This document shows, piece after piece, positions 9,564 to 17,947 of a DNA stretch of 64,000 bases. Position 1 is the first letter of the stretch. Every line of letters begins with the position of its first letter. The position numbers and the translations under genes were made by a program. The stretch is from Streptococcus porci DSM 23759. Its GTDB lineage: Bacteria; Bacillota; Bacilli; Lactobacillales; Streptococcaceae. The DNA is taken from assembly GCF_000423765.1 (NCBI RefSeq), contig NZ_KE384089.1, positions 73,729 to 137,728 on the forward strand, read 5' to 3'. The notes beneath the pieces are model-generated. The model was not told the DNA's origin and did not search any database. It saw nothing but the letters and a program-made list of their open reading frames with translations.

Positions 9564-10193
9564 TCAGCGTAAAAAGGGATTAAAGGTCTTTTCGTGGCCA
9601 ATGGTGGAACTAAAGCCGTGCCCTGGATGGATATCATAGCGACTTGGTAAGACGAGAAGCTGACTCTTAATACTGTTAATCAGAGTGTCAAAATCACCTG
9701 TTGGTAAATCAGTACGTCCTATAGTTTCTCTAAAGAGGGCATCACCTGAGAAGACGACCATTTCTTCATCAAAGACAAAGGAGACACTACCTTGAGAATG
9801 TCCTGGTGTCGGTAATACTCGAAAATGGAAACCAGCGAGCTCGTAAGCTCTGCCATTTTCAAAAAGAACATCAGCAGGAGAAATAATAATGTCTCCAAGC
9901 TCTGGATGACGAGCTGACCCATTTAAGCTAGGATCGCCTAGCCAATCCGCCTCCAGAGGATGAACGTAGACTGGTGGCTGATTGAATTTTTGACGGATAA
10001 CATCCACACTGATAATATGGTCATAGTGGGTATGAGTCAAAAGAATAGCAGCGACGGGCTTCTTGAGGTTAGAAATCTTCTGAATCAACCCTTGAGTATC
10101 ACTGCCTGGGTCGATGACAAGCAGGGCTTCTTCATTTGCGACAAGATAAGTATTTTCCCCAGCGACGGGGTTTAGGTGTTTTATAATCTTCAT
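9564..10193 (-). CDS. MBL-fold metallo-hydrolase (glyoxalase II-like)
   Basis: Cytoplasmic 209-aa metallo-beta-lactamase-fold hydrolase of the small glyoxalase-II-like (YcbL) type; it may cleave a thioester such as S-lactoylglutathione or a bacillithiol-like adduct, but the substrate is not proven by sequence. Metal ligands: HTHYDH (about residues 54-59), the His of PTPGHSQGS, the Asp of FSGDALF, and a C-terminal HPGHG. ATG at 10193 with AGAGGC upstream. It is transcribed towards ftsX and away from prfC. Confidence 0.88.
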   Translation of the reverse strand: MKIIKHLNPVAGENTYLVANEEALLVIDPGSDTQGLIQKISNLKKPVAAILLTHTHYDHIISVDVIRQKFNQPPVYVHPLEADWLGDPSLNGSARHPELGDIIISPADVLFENGRAYELAGFHFRVLPTPGHSQGSVSFVFDEEMVVFSGDALFRETIGRTDLPTGDFDTLINSIKSQLLVLPSRYDIHPGHGFSSTIGHEKTFNPFLR

Positions 10194-10295
10194 GCCTCTA
10201 GTTTACGCCAAATGATGCGGGAAAGCAAGTTTAGGTGCTCTTTTAGGTTAAATAGTGCCCAATAGTTATAGCAATAGGACGTCACGTCTTACGGA

Positions 10296-10324
10296 TTGAA
10301 ATCAGCCTATTTTTCCGATATAAT
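10296..10324 (+). promoter_or_regulatory. Promoter of prfC
   Basis: TTGAAA (10296-10301), 17-base spacer, TATAAT (10319-10324). An AATAGG...CCTATT inverted repeat (about 10273-10312) surrounds the -35. The leader to the prfC ATG is about 100 bases and shows no recognised element. Confidence 0.7.
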
Positions 10325-10428
10325 AAGAGAGTTATCTCGAAAAAATAAGGACGAATCCGATGTAGATTGAAGTAAATCAGGCTCAGCTCTGCTATGAATC
10401 AAAATACAAAAAATGAAAAGGAAACATT

Positions 10429-11973
10429 ATGTCACTACAAGAAGAAATTAAGAAACGCCGCACCTTTGCGATTATCTCTCACCCGGACGCGGGTAAGACC
10501 ACTATTACCGAGCAGTTGCTCTACTTTGGGGGTGAGATTCGTGAAGCAGGTACAGTCAAGGGGAAAAAGACTGGTAACTTTGCTAAGTCTGACTGGATGG
10601 ATATTGAGAAACAACGTGGTATCTCTGTTACCTCATCTGTCATGCAGTTTGACTATGCAGGCAAGCGGGTCAATATCCTAGATACACCAGGGCACGAGGA
10701 CTTCTCAGAAGACACTTATCGGACCTTGATGGCGGTCGATGCGGCTGTCATGGTGGTGGACTCTGCTAAGGGTATCGAGGCTCAGACCAAAAAGCTCTTT
10801 GAGGTTGTTAAGCACCGCAACATTCCTGTTTTCACTTTTATCAACAAGTTGGACCGTGACGGTCGTGAGCCACTTGATTTATTGCAGGAGTTGGAAGAAG
10901 TCTTGGGTATTGCCAGCTATCCAATGAACTGGCCAATCGGTATGGGGAAATCCTTCGAGGGACTCTATGACCTCCATAACAAACGTTTAGAACTCTACCG
11001 TGGTGACGAGCGGTTTGCAAGCTTGGACGAAGGTGATAAGCTCTTTGGCTCCAACCCATTCTATGCCCAAGTTCTGGACGATATCGAGCTCTTGGCGGAG
11101 GCTGGGAATGAATTTTCAGAACAGGCGATTTTGGACGGCGATTTGACACCTGTTTTCTTCGGCTCCGCCCTGACAAACTTTGGTGTGCAGACCTTCCTTG
11201 ACACCTTCTTGGAATTTGCTCCAGAGCCACATGGACACAAGACGACAACTGGTGATGTCATTGATCCACTCAACAAAGATTTTTCAGGTTTTGTTTTCAA
11301 AATCCAAGCAAACATGGACCCTCGTCACCGCGACCGCATTGCCTTTGTCCGTGTGGTTTCGGGCGAATTTGAACGCGGTATGGCGGTTAACCTGCCTCGT
11401 ACAGGTAAGGGAGCCAAGTTGTCCAACGTGACGCAGTTCATGGCCGAGTCCCGTGAGAATGTGGAAAATGCAGTGGCGGGTGACATTATCGGGGTTTACG
11501 ATACAGGGACTTATCAGGTAGGAGATACCTTGACCGTAGGCAAGAACAAGTTTGAGTTCGAACCGCTACCAACCTTTACTCCGGAAATTTTCATGAAAGT
11601 TTCTGCTAAAAATGTCATGAAACAAAAATCCTTCCACAAGGGAATCGAGCAACTGGTGCAAGAAGGAGCTATCCAGCTCTACAAGAACTACCAGACAGGC
11701 GAGTATATGCTGGGTGCCGTTGGTCAGCTCCAGTTTGAAGTCTTCAAACACCGCATGGAAGGTGAGTACAATGCTGAGGTAGTTATGACCCCAATGGGCA
11801 AAAAGACAGTCCGTTGGATCAAGCCAGAAGACCTGGATGAACGGATGTCTTCAAGCCGTAATATTCTTGCCAAAGACCGCTTTGACCAACCCGTTTTCCT
11901 CTTTGAAAACGACTTCGCCCTCCGCTGGTTCGCGGACAAATATCCTGATGTAGAGTTGGAAGAGAAGATGTAA
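10429..11973 (+). CDS. prfC: Peptide chain release factor 3
   Basis: Translational GTPase that removes RF1/RF2 from the ribosome after peptide release. 514 aa, as expected. G1 is SHPDAGKTT (residues 17-25), switch [10 protein letters not shown], and G4 NKLDRDG; EF-G-like domains II and III follow ([30 protein letters not shown]). ATG with AAAAGGAAAC upstream. It shares the window with prfB but not an operon. Confidence 0.96.
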   Translation: MSLQEEIKKRRTFAIISHPDAGKTTITEQLLYFGGEIREAGTVKGKKTGNFAKSDWMDIEKQRGISVTSSVMQFDYAGKRVNILDTPGHEDFSEDTYRTLMAVDAAVMVVDSAKGIEAQTKKLFEVVKHRNIPVFTFINKLDRDGREPLDLLQELEEVLGIASYPMNWPIGMGKSFEGLYDLHNKRLELYRGDERFASLDEGDKLFGSNPFYAQVLDDIELLAEAGNEFSEQAILDGDLTPVFFGSALTNFGVQTFLDTFLEFAPEPHGHKTTTGDVIDPLNKDFSGFVFKIQANMDPRHRDRIAFVRVVSGEFERGMAVNLPRTGKGAKLSNVTQFMAESRENVENAVAGDIIGVYDTGTYQVGDTLTVGKNKFEFEPLPTFTPEIFMKVSAKNVMKQKSFHKGIEQLVQEGAIQLYKNYQTGEYMLGAVGQLQFEVFKHRMEGEYNAEVVMTPMGKKTVRWIKPEDLDERMSSSRNILAKDRFDQPVFLFENDFALRWFADKYPDVELEEKM

Positions 11974-12060
11974 CTTTCCTATTTGGATTCACTTTAAGAA
12001 TTCTTTAAGGAATGCTCTATATAATGTAAGCATCCTAAAACTTTTTCATATCTCCTAAGA

Positions 12061-12094
12061 AAGCACTTGTTCATTTTTGAGCAGGTGCTTTTGT
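12061..12094 (+). terminator. Terminator downstream of prfC
   Basis: AAGCACTTG pairs with CAGGTGCTT (one G-U), followed by a short T run. It lies some 90 bases after the prfC stop. Confidence 0.7.
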
Positions 12095-12111
12095 TATGCT
12101 AATCAAAAATA

Positions 12112-12120
12112 TGGTATAAT
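12112..12120 (+). promoter_or_regulatory. Extended -10 promoter of the PH-domain gene
   Basis: TGG-TATAAT at 12112-12120; the coding start is 71 bases on. The leader contains a small AGGGA/TCCCT hairpin just before the ATG region. Confidence 0.65.
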
Positions 12121-12190
12121 GAAGAAAACGCTTTACATAACATCATAAAGGGAAAGGAAAGGGATGTATTCGTCCCTAGGGTACTAAGTT

Positions 12191-12571
12191 ATGGGTCTGT
12201 TTTCAGGTTTGATTGGTAATGCTTCTCAAAAAGATAGTGACAAGGTTGAGGAGCAATTAGCAGATATTTTAATTCCAAACGAGCAGGTACGTTTGGCTTA
12301 TGCTTTGGTGCGAGATTTGATTGTTTTTACAGAGAAACGTTTGATTTTGGTGGACAAGCAGGGCATGACGGGTAAAAAGACTTCTTATAAGTCTATTCCT
12401 TATCGCTCTATTTCACGCTTTACAGTCGAGACATCAGGCCATTTTGATTTAGATGCGGAGTTAAAAATATGGATTTCATCGGCAACAGAGCCATCTGAAG
12501 TTCTTCAATTCAACAGTGACCGCAATGTTGTTGAAATTCAACAGGCCTTAGCGGCGGCTGTTCTACATTGA
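12191..12571 (+). CDS. PH-domain protein (YvbH/bPH_1 type)
   Basis: A 126-aa protein that is nearly all one bacterial pleckstrin-homology-like domain (DUF1696/bPH_1 family). Typical sequence: LIPNEQVRLAYALVRDLIVFTEKRLILVDKQG, written here only as a guide to residues 29-60, then KTSYKSIPYRSISRF. The function is unknown; family members form rings and may bind phosphates or proteins. No membrane segment. The ribosome site is weak (AGGG about ten bases upstream). Own promoter, monocistronic. Confidence 0.8.
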   Translation: MGLFSGLIGNASQKDSDKVEEQLADILIPNEQVRLAYALVRDLIVFTEKRLILVDKQGMTGKKTSYKSIPYRSISRFTVETSGHFDLDAELKIWISSATEPSEVLQFNSDRNVVEIQQALAAAVLH

Positions 12572-12632
12572 TATGACGAATTAGGTTAGAGCAATAGAAT
12601 ACTTTTTTGCTTTTGAAAAATTAGAAACTATC

Positions 12633-12661
12633 TTGAGTAAATTTGTGAAAAAGTATACAAT
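12633..12661 (+). promoter_or_regulatory. Promoter of the lipoprotein flavoenzyme gene
   Basis: TTGAGT (12633-12638), 17-base spacer, TACAAT (12656-12661); start codon 39 bases downstream. Confidence 0.7.
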
Positions 12662-12699
12662 ATTAGTATGTTCATCTCATAAAAAGAAAGGGGAAAAAG

Positions 12700-14220
12700 A
12701 TGAAGAAAAAGTTTTGGTTGACGCTCTTTATGAGCTTCATTGCTATATTAGTGCTGGTTGCATGTGGGGGTAAGTCTGAAAAGGCAACTGAAACAACGAC
12801 CACAGAAGCTAAAAAGGAAGAGGTAGTTTCAGGCGCGTCTGCAAAAGAATACACTGATCCAAAAGAATTAAAAGATAGCTATGACGTTGTTGTCATCGGT
12901 TCTGGAGGTGCTGGGATGTCAGCAGCAATCTCTGCAAAACAAGCAGGTGCAAATGTAGCTATTTTTGAAAAAATGCCAGTCATCGGTGGTAATACAACCA
13001 AATCATCAGGCGGTATGAATGCTTCTGAGACTAAATTCCAAAAAGAGCAAGGTATCGACGACACTAACGACCTTTTCTATGAAGAAAGCCTTAAGGGTGG
13101 TAAAGGAACTAACGACCCAGAACTGCTTCGTTATCTGGTAGATAACTCAGCAGAAGCCATTGACTGGTTGGACAGTATTGGTATCACTCTTAGTGACGTT
13201 AGCTTTTCAGGTGGATTTTCTAAAGCTCGTATCCACCGTCCAGCAGATGGTTCAGCTGTAGGTGGCTACCTTGTTAATGGTCTTTACAACAACTTGAAGG
13301 AAAACAAAATTCCAATCTTTGTAAATGCTGATGTTACAGAAATCATTGAAAAAGATGGTGCAGCATCTGGTATCAAAGTGACAGTTGATGGTAAGAAGAA
13401 AACAATCTCTGCTAAAGCTGTTGTTGATGCTGCAGGTGGTTTCGGTGCCAATATGGATATGATTACTGAGTTGAAACCTGAATTGAAAGGCTATGTCACC
13501 ACAAACCATGAAGGTGCAACTGGTGATGGTATTGCCCTTGCACAAAAATTGGGCGCTGCAACTGTTCAATTGGAGCAAATCCAAATTCACCCAACCGTCT
13601 ATCAAGAAGAAGGCAAAGCTCCATTCTTAGTATCCGAAGCTATTCGTGGTGAAGGTGCTATCCTTGTCAATGCTCAAGGAAATCGTTTTTACAATGAAAT
13701 GGAAACACGTGATAACGTATCAGCAGCTATCAATGCTCTTCCAGAAGGCTATGCTTATGTTGTCTTTGACCAAGGACTTCGTGAGCATTCAAAATCAATT
13801 GATACTTACGAAGAAAAAGGCATGACTGTCAAAGCAGATAGCATTGAGGAATTGGCAAAGGCTATTGGAGTTTCTGAAGAAAACTTGAAGGCGACTGTAG
13901 AATCTTGGAACAAGTATGTTGCAGATAAAAAAGACACAGACTTTGGTCGTACAACAGGTATGGATCGTGATTTGTCAAAAGCTCCATATTACGCTATTAA
14001 AGTATCTCCAGGAATTCACCATACAATGGGTGGTTTGAAAATTAACACCAACACTGAAGTCTTAAAAGAAGACGGGCAAGCTATCCCAGGTCTTTACGCA
14101 GCAGGTGAAGTTACTGGTGGTGTTCATGGAAATAACCGTATGGGTGGAAATGCCGTTGCGGATATCGTTATCTTTGGTCGTCAAGCTGGGACACAAGCAG
14201 CAGCATACGCTAAAAAATAA
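12700..14220 (+). CDS. Surface lipoprotein fumarate-reductase-like flavoprotein
   Basis: 506 aa. The N-terminus is a lipoprotein signal: MKKKFW, a hydrophobic core, then the lipobox LVAC at about residues 19-22, followed by a Thr/Lys/Glu linker. The mature protein is therefore predicted on the outer face of the membrane. The FAD_binding_2 domain starts with VVVIGSGGAGMSAA (about residue 64) and ends with [10 protein letters not shown] and NNRMGGNAVADI, the fumarate-reductase hallmarks. It lacks the FMN_bind domain of the related gene at the window start, so it would need a separate electron donor. Ribosome site AAGGGG. Related to secreted flavin-dependent fumarate reductases used in extracellular electron transfer; the substrate is inferred. 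Confidence 0.9.
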   Translation: MKKKFWLTLFMSFIAILVLVACGGKSEKATETTTTEAKKEEVVSGASAKEYTDPKELKDSYDVVVIGSGGAGMSAAISAKQAGANVAIFEKMPVIGGNTTKSSGGMNASETKFQKEQGIDDTNDLFYEESLKGGKGTNDPELLRYLVDNSAEAIDWLDSIGITLSDVSFSGGFSKARIHRPADGSAVGGYLVNGLYNNLKENKIPIFVNADVTEIIEKDGAASGIKVTVDGKKKTISAKAVVDAAGGFGANMDMITELKPELKGYVTTNHEGATGDGIALAQKLGAATVQLEQIQIHPTVYQEEGKAPFLVSEAIRGEGAILVNAQGNRFYNEMETRDNVSAAINALPEGYAYVVFDQGLREHSKSIDTYEEKGMTVKADSIEELAKAIGVSEENLKATVESWNKYVADKKDTDFGRTTGMDRDLSKAPYYAIKVSPGIHHTMGGLKINTNTEVLKEDGQAIPGLYAAGEVTGGVHGNNRMGGNAVADIVIFGRQAGTQAAAYAKK

Positions 14221-14226
14221 TGGTAA

Positions 14227-14407
14227 AGAGAGTGGGAAAAGTCAGCATTCTTGCCGATTTCGATTTGGTCATCCTACCTCCGCACAGTTGATTAGGAAAG
14301 TCGCTATCCATTGCCTAGCAAGAGGTGAAATCTTCCAAATAAGGACTGTGCCAAAACGCCTATTTGTAATCATGTTAAGAGGTTAGGACTTCTGTCTTAG
14401 CCTCTTT
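14227..14407 (+). repeat. Intergenic repeat element, copy A
   Basis: About 181 bases starting GAGAGTGGG and ending in the hairpin AAGAGGTTAGGAC/...TTAGCCTCTTT. It aligns along its length with copy B at 17672-17861, sharing the blocks AGTTGATTAGG, AAGTCGCTATCCATTG and AATCATGTTAAGAGG. The left hairpin is more degraded than in copy B. It lies directly after a stop codon and probably also acts as the terminator. Confidence 0.8.
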
Positions 14408-14564
14408 CATTTATCAGACAAAGCAGAGCTATTTGAGGGGGAAAAGGTAAAATAGTCTAAGATTCTAACAATGAAAACGTGTTTATAAGAAAATCGTAGT
14501 CTTTTCTGTCCTTTTACAGATGATTATGTTACACTAGGTAAGTTGTTAATCAAGACGACAAACT

Positions 14565-14621
14565 ATGCAGAGTAGGTCTGCATCAAATAAGTGATATAAG
14601 ACGGCTTCGCACCGTCTTTTT
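14565..14621 (+). promoter_or_regulatory. Two-hairpin leader with terminator before cshA
   Basis: Hairpin 1: ATGCAGA/TCTGCAT (14565-14583), a perfect 7-bp stem. Hairpin 2: AAGACGG/CCGTCTT (14598-14618) followed by T5, a textbook intrinsic terminator. It ends 15 bases before the TTG start of cshA, with no promoter between the two. This looks like transcription attenuation of the helicase gene; the trigger is unknown. Confidence 0.6.
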
Positions 14622-14636
14622 AGAAAAGAGAAACAA

Positions 14637-16262
14637 TTGAAATTTACTGAACTTAATTTGTCGGCTGATATTCAATCAGCTATTGTTGCTGCTGGCTTTG
14701 AAACGCCATCACCTATCCAAGAAATGACGATTCCACTTGCTCTTGAAGGCAAAGATGTTATCGGTCAAGCGCAGACGGGAACTGGTAAAACAGCAGCTTT
14801 TGGACTTCCAACACTTAGCAAGATCCGTACGGAAGAAAACACTATCCAAGTCCTCGTCATTGCACCAACGCGTGAGCTTGCAGTTCAATCTCAAGAAGAA
14901 CTTTTCCGTTTTGGACGCGATAAGGGCGTTAAGGTACGCTCAGTTTACGGCGGGTCATCTATTGAAAAGCAAATCAAAGCCCTTAAATCAGGAGCCCACA
15001 TCGTTGTAGGGACACCGGGACGTCTTTTAGATTTGATTAAACGTAAGGCTTTAAAACTGGATCATGTTGAAACCCTAATCTTGGATGAAGCAGATGAAAT
15101 GCTCAACATGGGCTTCCTTGAAGATATCGAAGCGATTATCAGCCGTGTGCCAGAAGAGCGTCAAACCCTGCTTTTCTCAGCAACTATGCCAGAACCAATC
15201 AAACAAATTGGTATTAAATTCATGAAAGAGCCTGAACACGTTAAAATTAAGGCTAAAGAATTGACAAATGTGAACGTTGAACAGTTTTATGTTCGCGTTA
15301 AAGAACAAGAAAAGTTTGATACAATGACTCGTCTTATGGATGTCGATCAGCCAGAGCTCTCAATCGTTTTTGGTCGCACCAAACGCCGTGTTGATGAGTT
15401 GACTCGCGGCCTTAAGATTCGTGGCTTCCGTGCAGAAGGCATCCACGGGGATCTTGACCAAAACAAACGTCTTCGTGTTATCCGTGATTTCAAAAACGAT
15501 CAAATTGACATTCTTGTCGCAACAGACGTTGCTGCGCGTGGACTTGATATTTCTGGTGTGACACATGTTTACAACTATGATATTCCGCAAGATCCAGAGA
15601 GCTATGTTCACCGTATCGGTCGTACTGGTCGTGCTGGAAAATCAGGTCAGTCAATCACATTTGTGTCACCAAACGAAATGGGTTATTTGACTATCATTGA
15701 AAATCTGACTAAAAAGCGCATGACTGGTTTGAAACCAGCTACCGCTGAGGAAGCTTTTCAGGCTAAGAAAAAGGTTGCCCTTAAAAAGATTGAACGCGAT
15801 TTTGCAGACGAAAATCTTCGTAGTAACTTTGACAAGTTTAAAGCTGACGCTGTTAAATTAGCTCAAGAATTCACACCTGAAGAACTTGCTCTCTATATTT
15901 TTAGTTTAACAGTGCAGGACCCAGACTCACTTCCAGAAGTGGAAATTGCCCGTGAAAAACCACTTCCGTTTAAGTATGTCGGTGGCGGACATGGTAGCAA
16001 AAATTCTGGCAAAAATGGTCGTGGTAATCGTGAACGTAACCGCAATAATCGTGATAAGGAGCGTCGTGGTGGACGTGACCGTCGTCGTGATGACCGTGAT
16101 GGGGACTATCGTGGAGGTAAGCGTCGTGAACGCCGTGACATCCACGATGGTAACGGGCGTAGTGATTTTAAACGCAAGTCACGTCGCAACAACGACTTTA
16201 ACACCTCAAATAAATCAAACAACTCAGGTAGTGGCTTTACTATCCGTCACAAAGGTGAGTAA
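14637..16262 (+). CDS. cshA: DEAD-box RNA helicase CshA
   Basis: ATP-dependent RNA helicase that works with the RNA degradosome and in ribosome assembly and cold growth. 541 aa. Motifs in order: Q-motif with FETPSPIQ, Walker A AQTGTGKT, PTRELAVQ, DEAD at about residue 150, SAT, then the helicase C domain with HRIGRTGRAG. The tail from about residue 450 is Arg/Gly/Asp/Asn-rich (RNRNNRDKERRGG), an RNA-binding extension. TTG start at 14637; only a weak AAAGAG ribosome site. Preceded by a terminator-like leader. Confidence 0.95.
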   Translation: MKFTELNLSADIQSAIVAAGFETPSPIQEMTIPLALEGKDVIGQAQTGTGKTAAFGLPTLSKIRTEENTIQVLVIAPTRELAVQSQEELFRFGRDKGVKVRSVYGGSSIEKQIKALKSGAHIVVGTPGRLLDLIKRKALKLDHVETLILDEADEMLNMGFLEDIEAIISRVPEERQTLLFSATMPEPIKQIGIKFMKEPEHVKIKAKELTNVNVEQFYVRVKEQEKFDTMTRLMDVDQPELSIVFGRTKRRVDELTRGLKIRGFRAEGIHGDLDQNKRLRVIRDFKNDQIDILVATDVAARGLDISGVTHVYNYDIPQDPESYVHRIGRTGRAGKSGQSITFVSPNEMGYLTIIENLTKKRMTGLKPATAEEAFQAKKKVALKKIERDFADENLRSNFDKFKADAVKLAQEFTPEELALYIFSLTVQDPDSLPEVEIAREKPLPFKYVGGGHGSKNSGKNGRGNRERNRNNRDKERRGGRDRRRDDRDGDYRGGKRRERRDIHDGNGRSDFKRKSRRNNDFNTSNKSNNSGSGFTIRHKGE

Positions 16263-16274
16263 TCTTTGATTCGA

Positions 16275-16300
16275 GCACTCTGTTGATGCAGGGTGTTTTT
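16275..16300 (+). terminator. Terminator after cshA
   Basis: CACTCTG (16276-16282) pairs with CAGGGTG (16289-16295), then T5. Confidence 0.75.
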
Positions 16301-16414
16301 GTGAGCTTAAGATTTGAACTTGCTTAATACGGCTATAATCAGTATCTGGTGCTAGCCAGATGTGATTTTTCGTGTTACAATAGTCATAATATTTTGAAAA
16401 TTCGAGGACAGATT

Positions 16415-17659
16415 ATGAAAACACCTTTTATTTCAATGGAGGAGCTGGATAAAATCACAGCACAATTTCCTACACCTTTTCATCTATATGATGAAAAAGG
16501 TATCCGTGAAAAAGCACGTGCTTTAAACAAAGCATTTGCCTGGAACAAGGGATTTAAGGAGTATTTTGCTGTCAAGGCAACACCAAACCCAGCTATTTTG
16601 AAAATCTTGAAAGAGGAAAATTGTGGTGTGGACTGTGCGACAGAAGTGGAACTGCTCATGAGTCACAAGCTGGGCTTTACGGATATCATGTTTTCATCGA
16701 ATAACACCCCTGCTCGGGAGTATCAATACGCCCGTGAAATAGGAGCAACCATCAATCTTGATGCTTATGAAATGATTGAATTTTTGAAAAAAACGGCAGG
16801 GCTTCCTGATACAGTTTCGTTGCGCTACAACCCAGGAGGCATCTTCGCCCTTGGAACTGACATTATGGACAATCCAGAGGAATCTAAATTTGGGATGACC
16901 CGAGACCAGCTTATTCAAGGATTTAAGGATTTGAAGGCTGAAGGCGTTAAAGAATTTGGGATCCATTCTTTCCTGGCGTCAAATACTGTGACTAATGACT
17001 ATTATCCAGAATTGGCGCGTCAGCTTTTTACCCTAGCTGTCCAAATCAAGGAGGAGGCGGGCGTTGAACTTAGCTTTATCAACCTCTCAGGAGGCATCGG
17101 GGTCAACTACCGTCCAGAAGAGACTGCTAATGATATCGCCGTCATCGGTGAGGGTGTTCACAAGGTCTTTGATGAGGTTCTAGTGCCGGCTGGTCTTGGC
17201 GATATCAAAATTTTTACAGAGCTGGGACGCTTTATGTTGGCCCCTCACGGTCTTTTGGTGACAAAGGTTCTCCACCGCAAGAAAACTTACCGTGACTATG
17301 TGGGAGTTGACGCATCAGCCGTGAATTTGCTGCGTCCTGCTATGTACGGATCCTATCACCACATTACCAATATGACCAATCCAAACGGGAAAATTGAGGT
17401 GGTAGATGTGGTTGGTTCACTCTGCGAAAACAACGACAAATTCGCCAAAGAGCGTGAGTTACCCGAGGCTCGACTTGGCGATACCCTCGTCATCCATGAC
17501 ACCGGAGCGCATGGTTTTTCGATGGGTTACCAGTATAATGCTCGCCTGCGTTCTGCGGAAATTCTTTATCAAGAAGACGGTACAGCTCGACTCATTCGCC
17601 GTGCAGAAACACCGGAAGACTACTTTGCAACTCTCTACGGATTTGATTTTGAAAAATAA
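16415..17659 (+). CDS. lysA: Diaminopimelate decarboxylase
   Basis: PLP enzyme (fold type III) that makes L-lysine from meso-diaminopimelate, the last step of lysine synthesis. The start ATG 16415 (MKTPFISMEELD) is supported by GAGGA eight bases upstream and gives 414 aa; a longer frame from 16349 has no ribosome site. PLP-lysine is in YFAVKATPNP; the glycine-rich phosphate site is LSGGIGVNYRPEE; the C-terminal catalytic Cys is in VVGSLCENNDKFA. A TGTTACAAT -10-like box at about 16373-16381 could be its promoter. No lysine riboswitch is present. Confidence 0.95.
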   Translation: MKTPFISMEELDKITAQFPTPFHLYDEKGIREKARALNKAFAWNKGFKEYFAVKATPNPAILKILKEENCGVDCATEVELLMSHKLGFTDIMFSSNNTPAREYQYAREIGATINLDAYEMIEFLKKTAGLPDTVSLRYNPGGIFALGTDIMDNPEESKFGMTRDQLIQGFKDLKAEGVKEFGIHSFLASNTVTNDYYPELARQLFTLAVQIKEEAGVELSFINLSGGIGVNYRPEETANDIAVIGEGVHKVFDEVLVPAGLGDIKIFTELGRFMLAPHGLLVTKVLHRKKTYRDYVGVDASAVNLLRPAMYGSYHHITNMTNPNGKIEVVDVVGSLCENNDKFAKERELPEARLGDTLVIHDTGAHGFSMGYQYNARLRSAEILYQEDGTARLIRRAETPEDYFATLYGFDFEK

Positions 17660-17671
17660 TGATAAGGATTT

Positions 17672-17861
17672 GAGAGTGGGATAAAAATCGGTAAATCGGC
17701 ATTTTTGCTGATTTCGATTTTGTTATCCCACCTTCGCATAGTTGATTAGGGAAGTCGCTATCCATTGTGTAGGAAGGGATGAGAATTTCCAATCAACCAC
17801 TACGCTGATGCGCCTATCTGCAATCATGTTAAGAGGCTAGGACTTTTGTCTCAGCCTCTTT
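17672..17861 (+). repeat. Intergenic repeat element, copy B
   Basis: About 190 bases. It opens with a long hairpin (GTGGGATAAAAATCG against CGATTTTGTTATCCCAC) and closes with a terminator hairpin (AAGAGGCTAGGAC/TCAGCCTCTT, then T). Homologous to copy A at 14227-14407. Like copy A it begins just after a stop codon (lysA). Similar GAGTGGGA...AGCCTCTTT elements occur in streptococcal intergenic regions (from memory). Confidence 0.85.
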
Positions 17862-17947
17862 GTGAGGAGTAAAGAAGTTCACAGAGCCTCATGGTGAGAG
17901 GTTAGAGTGCCCTTTTTGCTCAAACAAAGAAAGGAGTGGTAGAAAAG

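Noticed and set aside
14471..14490. cre-like TGAAAACGTGTTTATA upstream of cshA
   Set aside because: Spacing differs from the cre consensus by extra bases and it lies far from the start; not supported.
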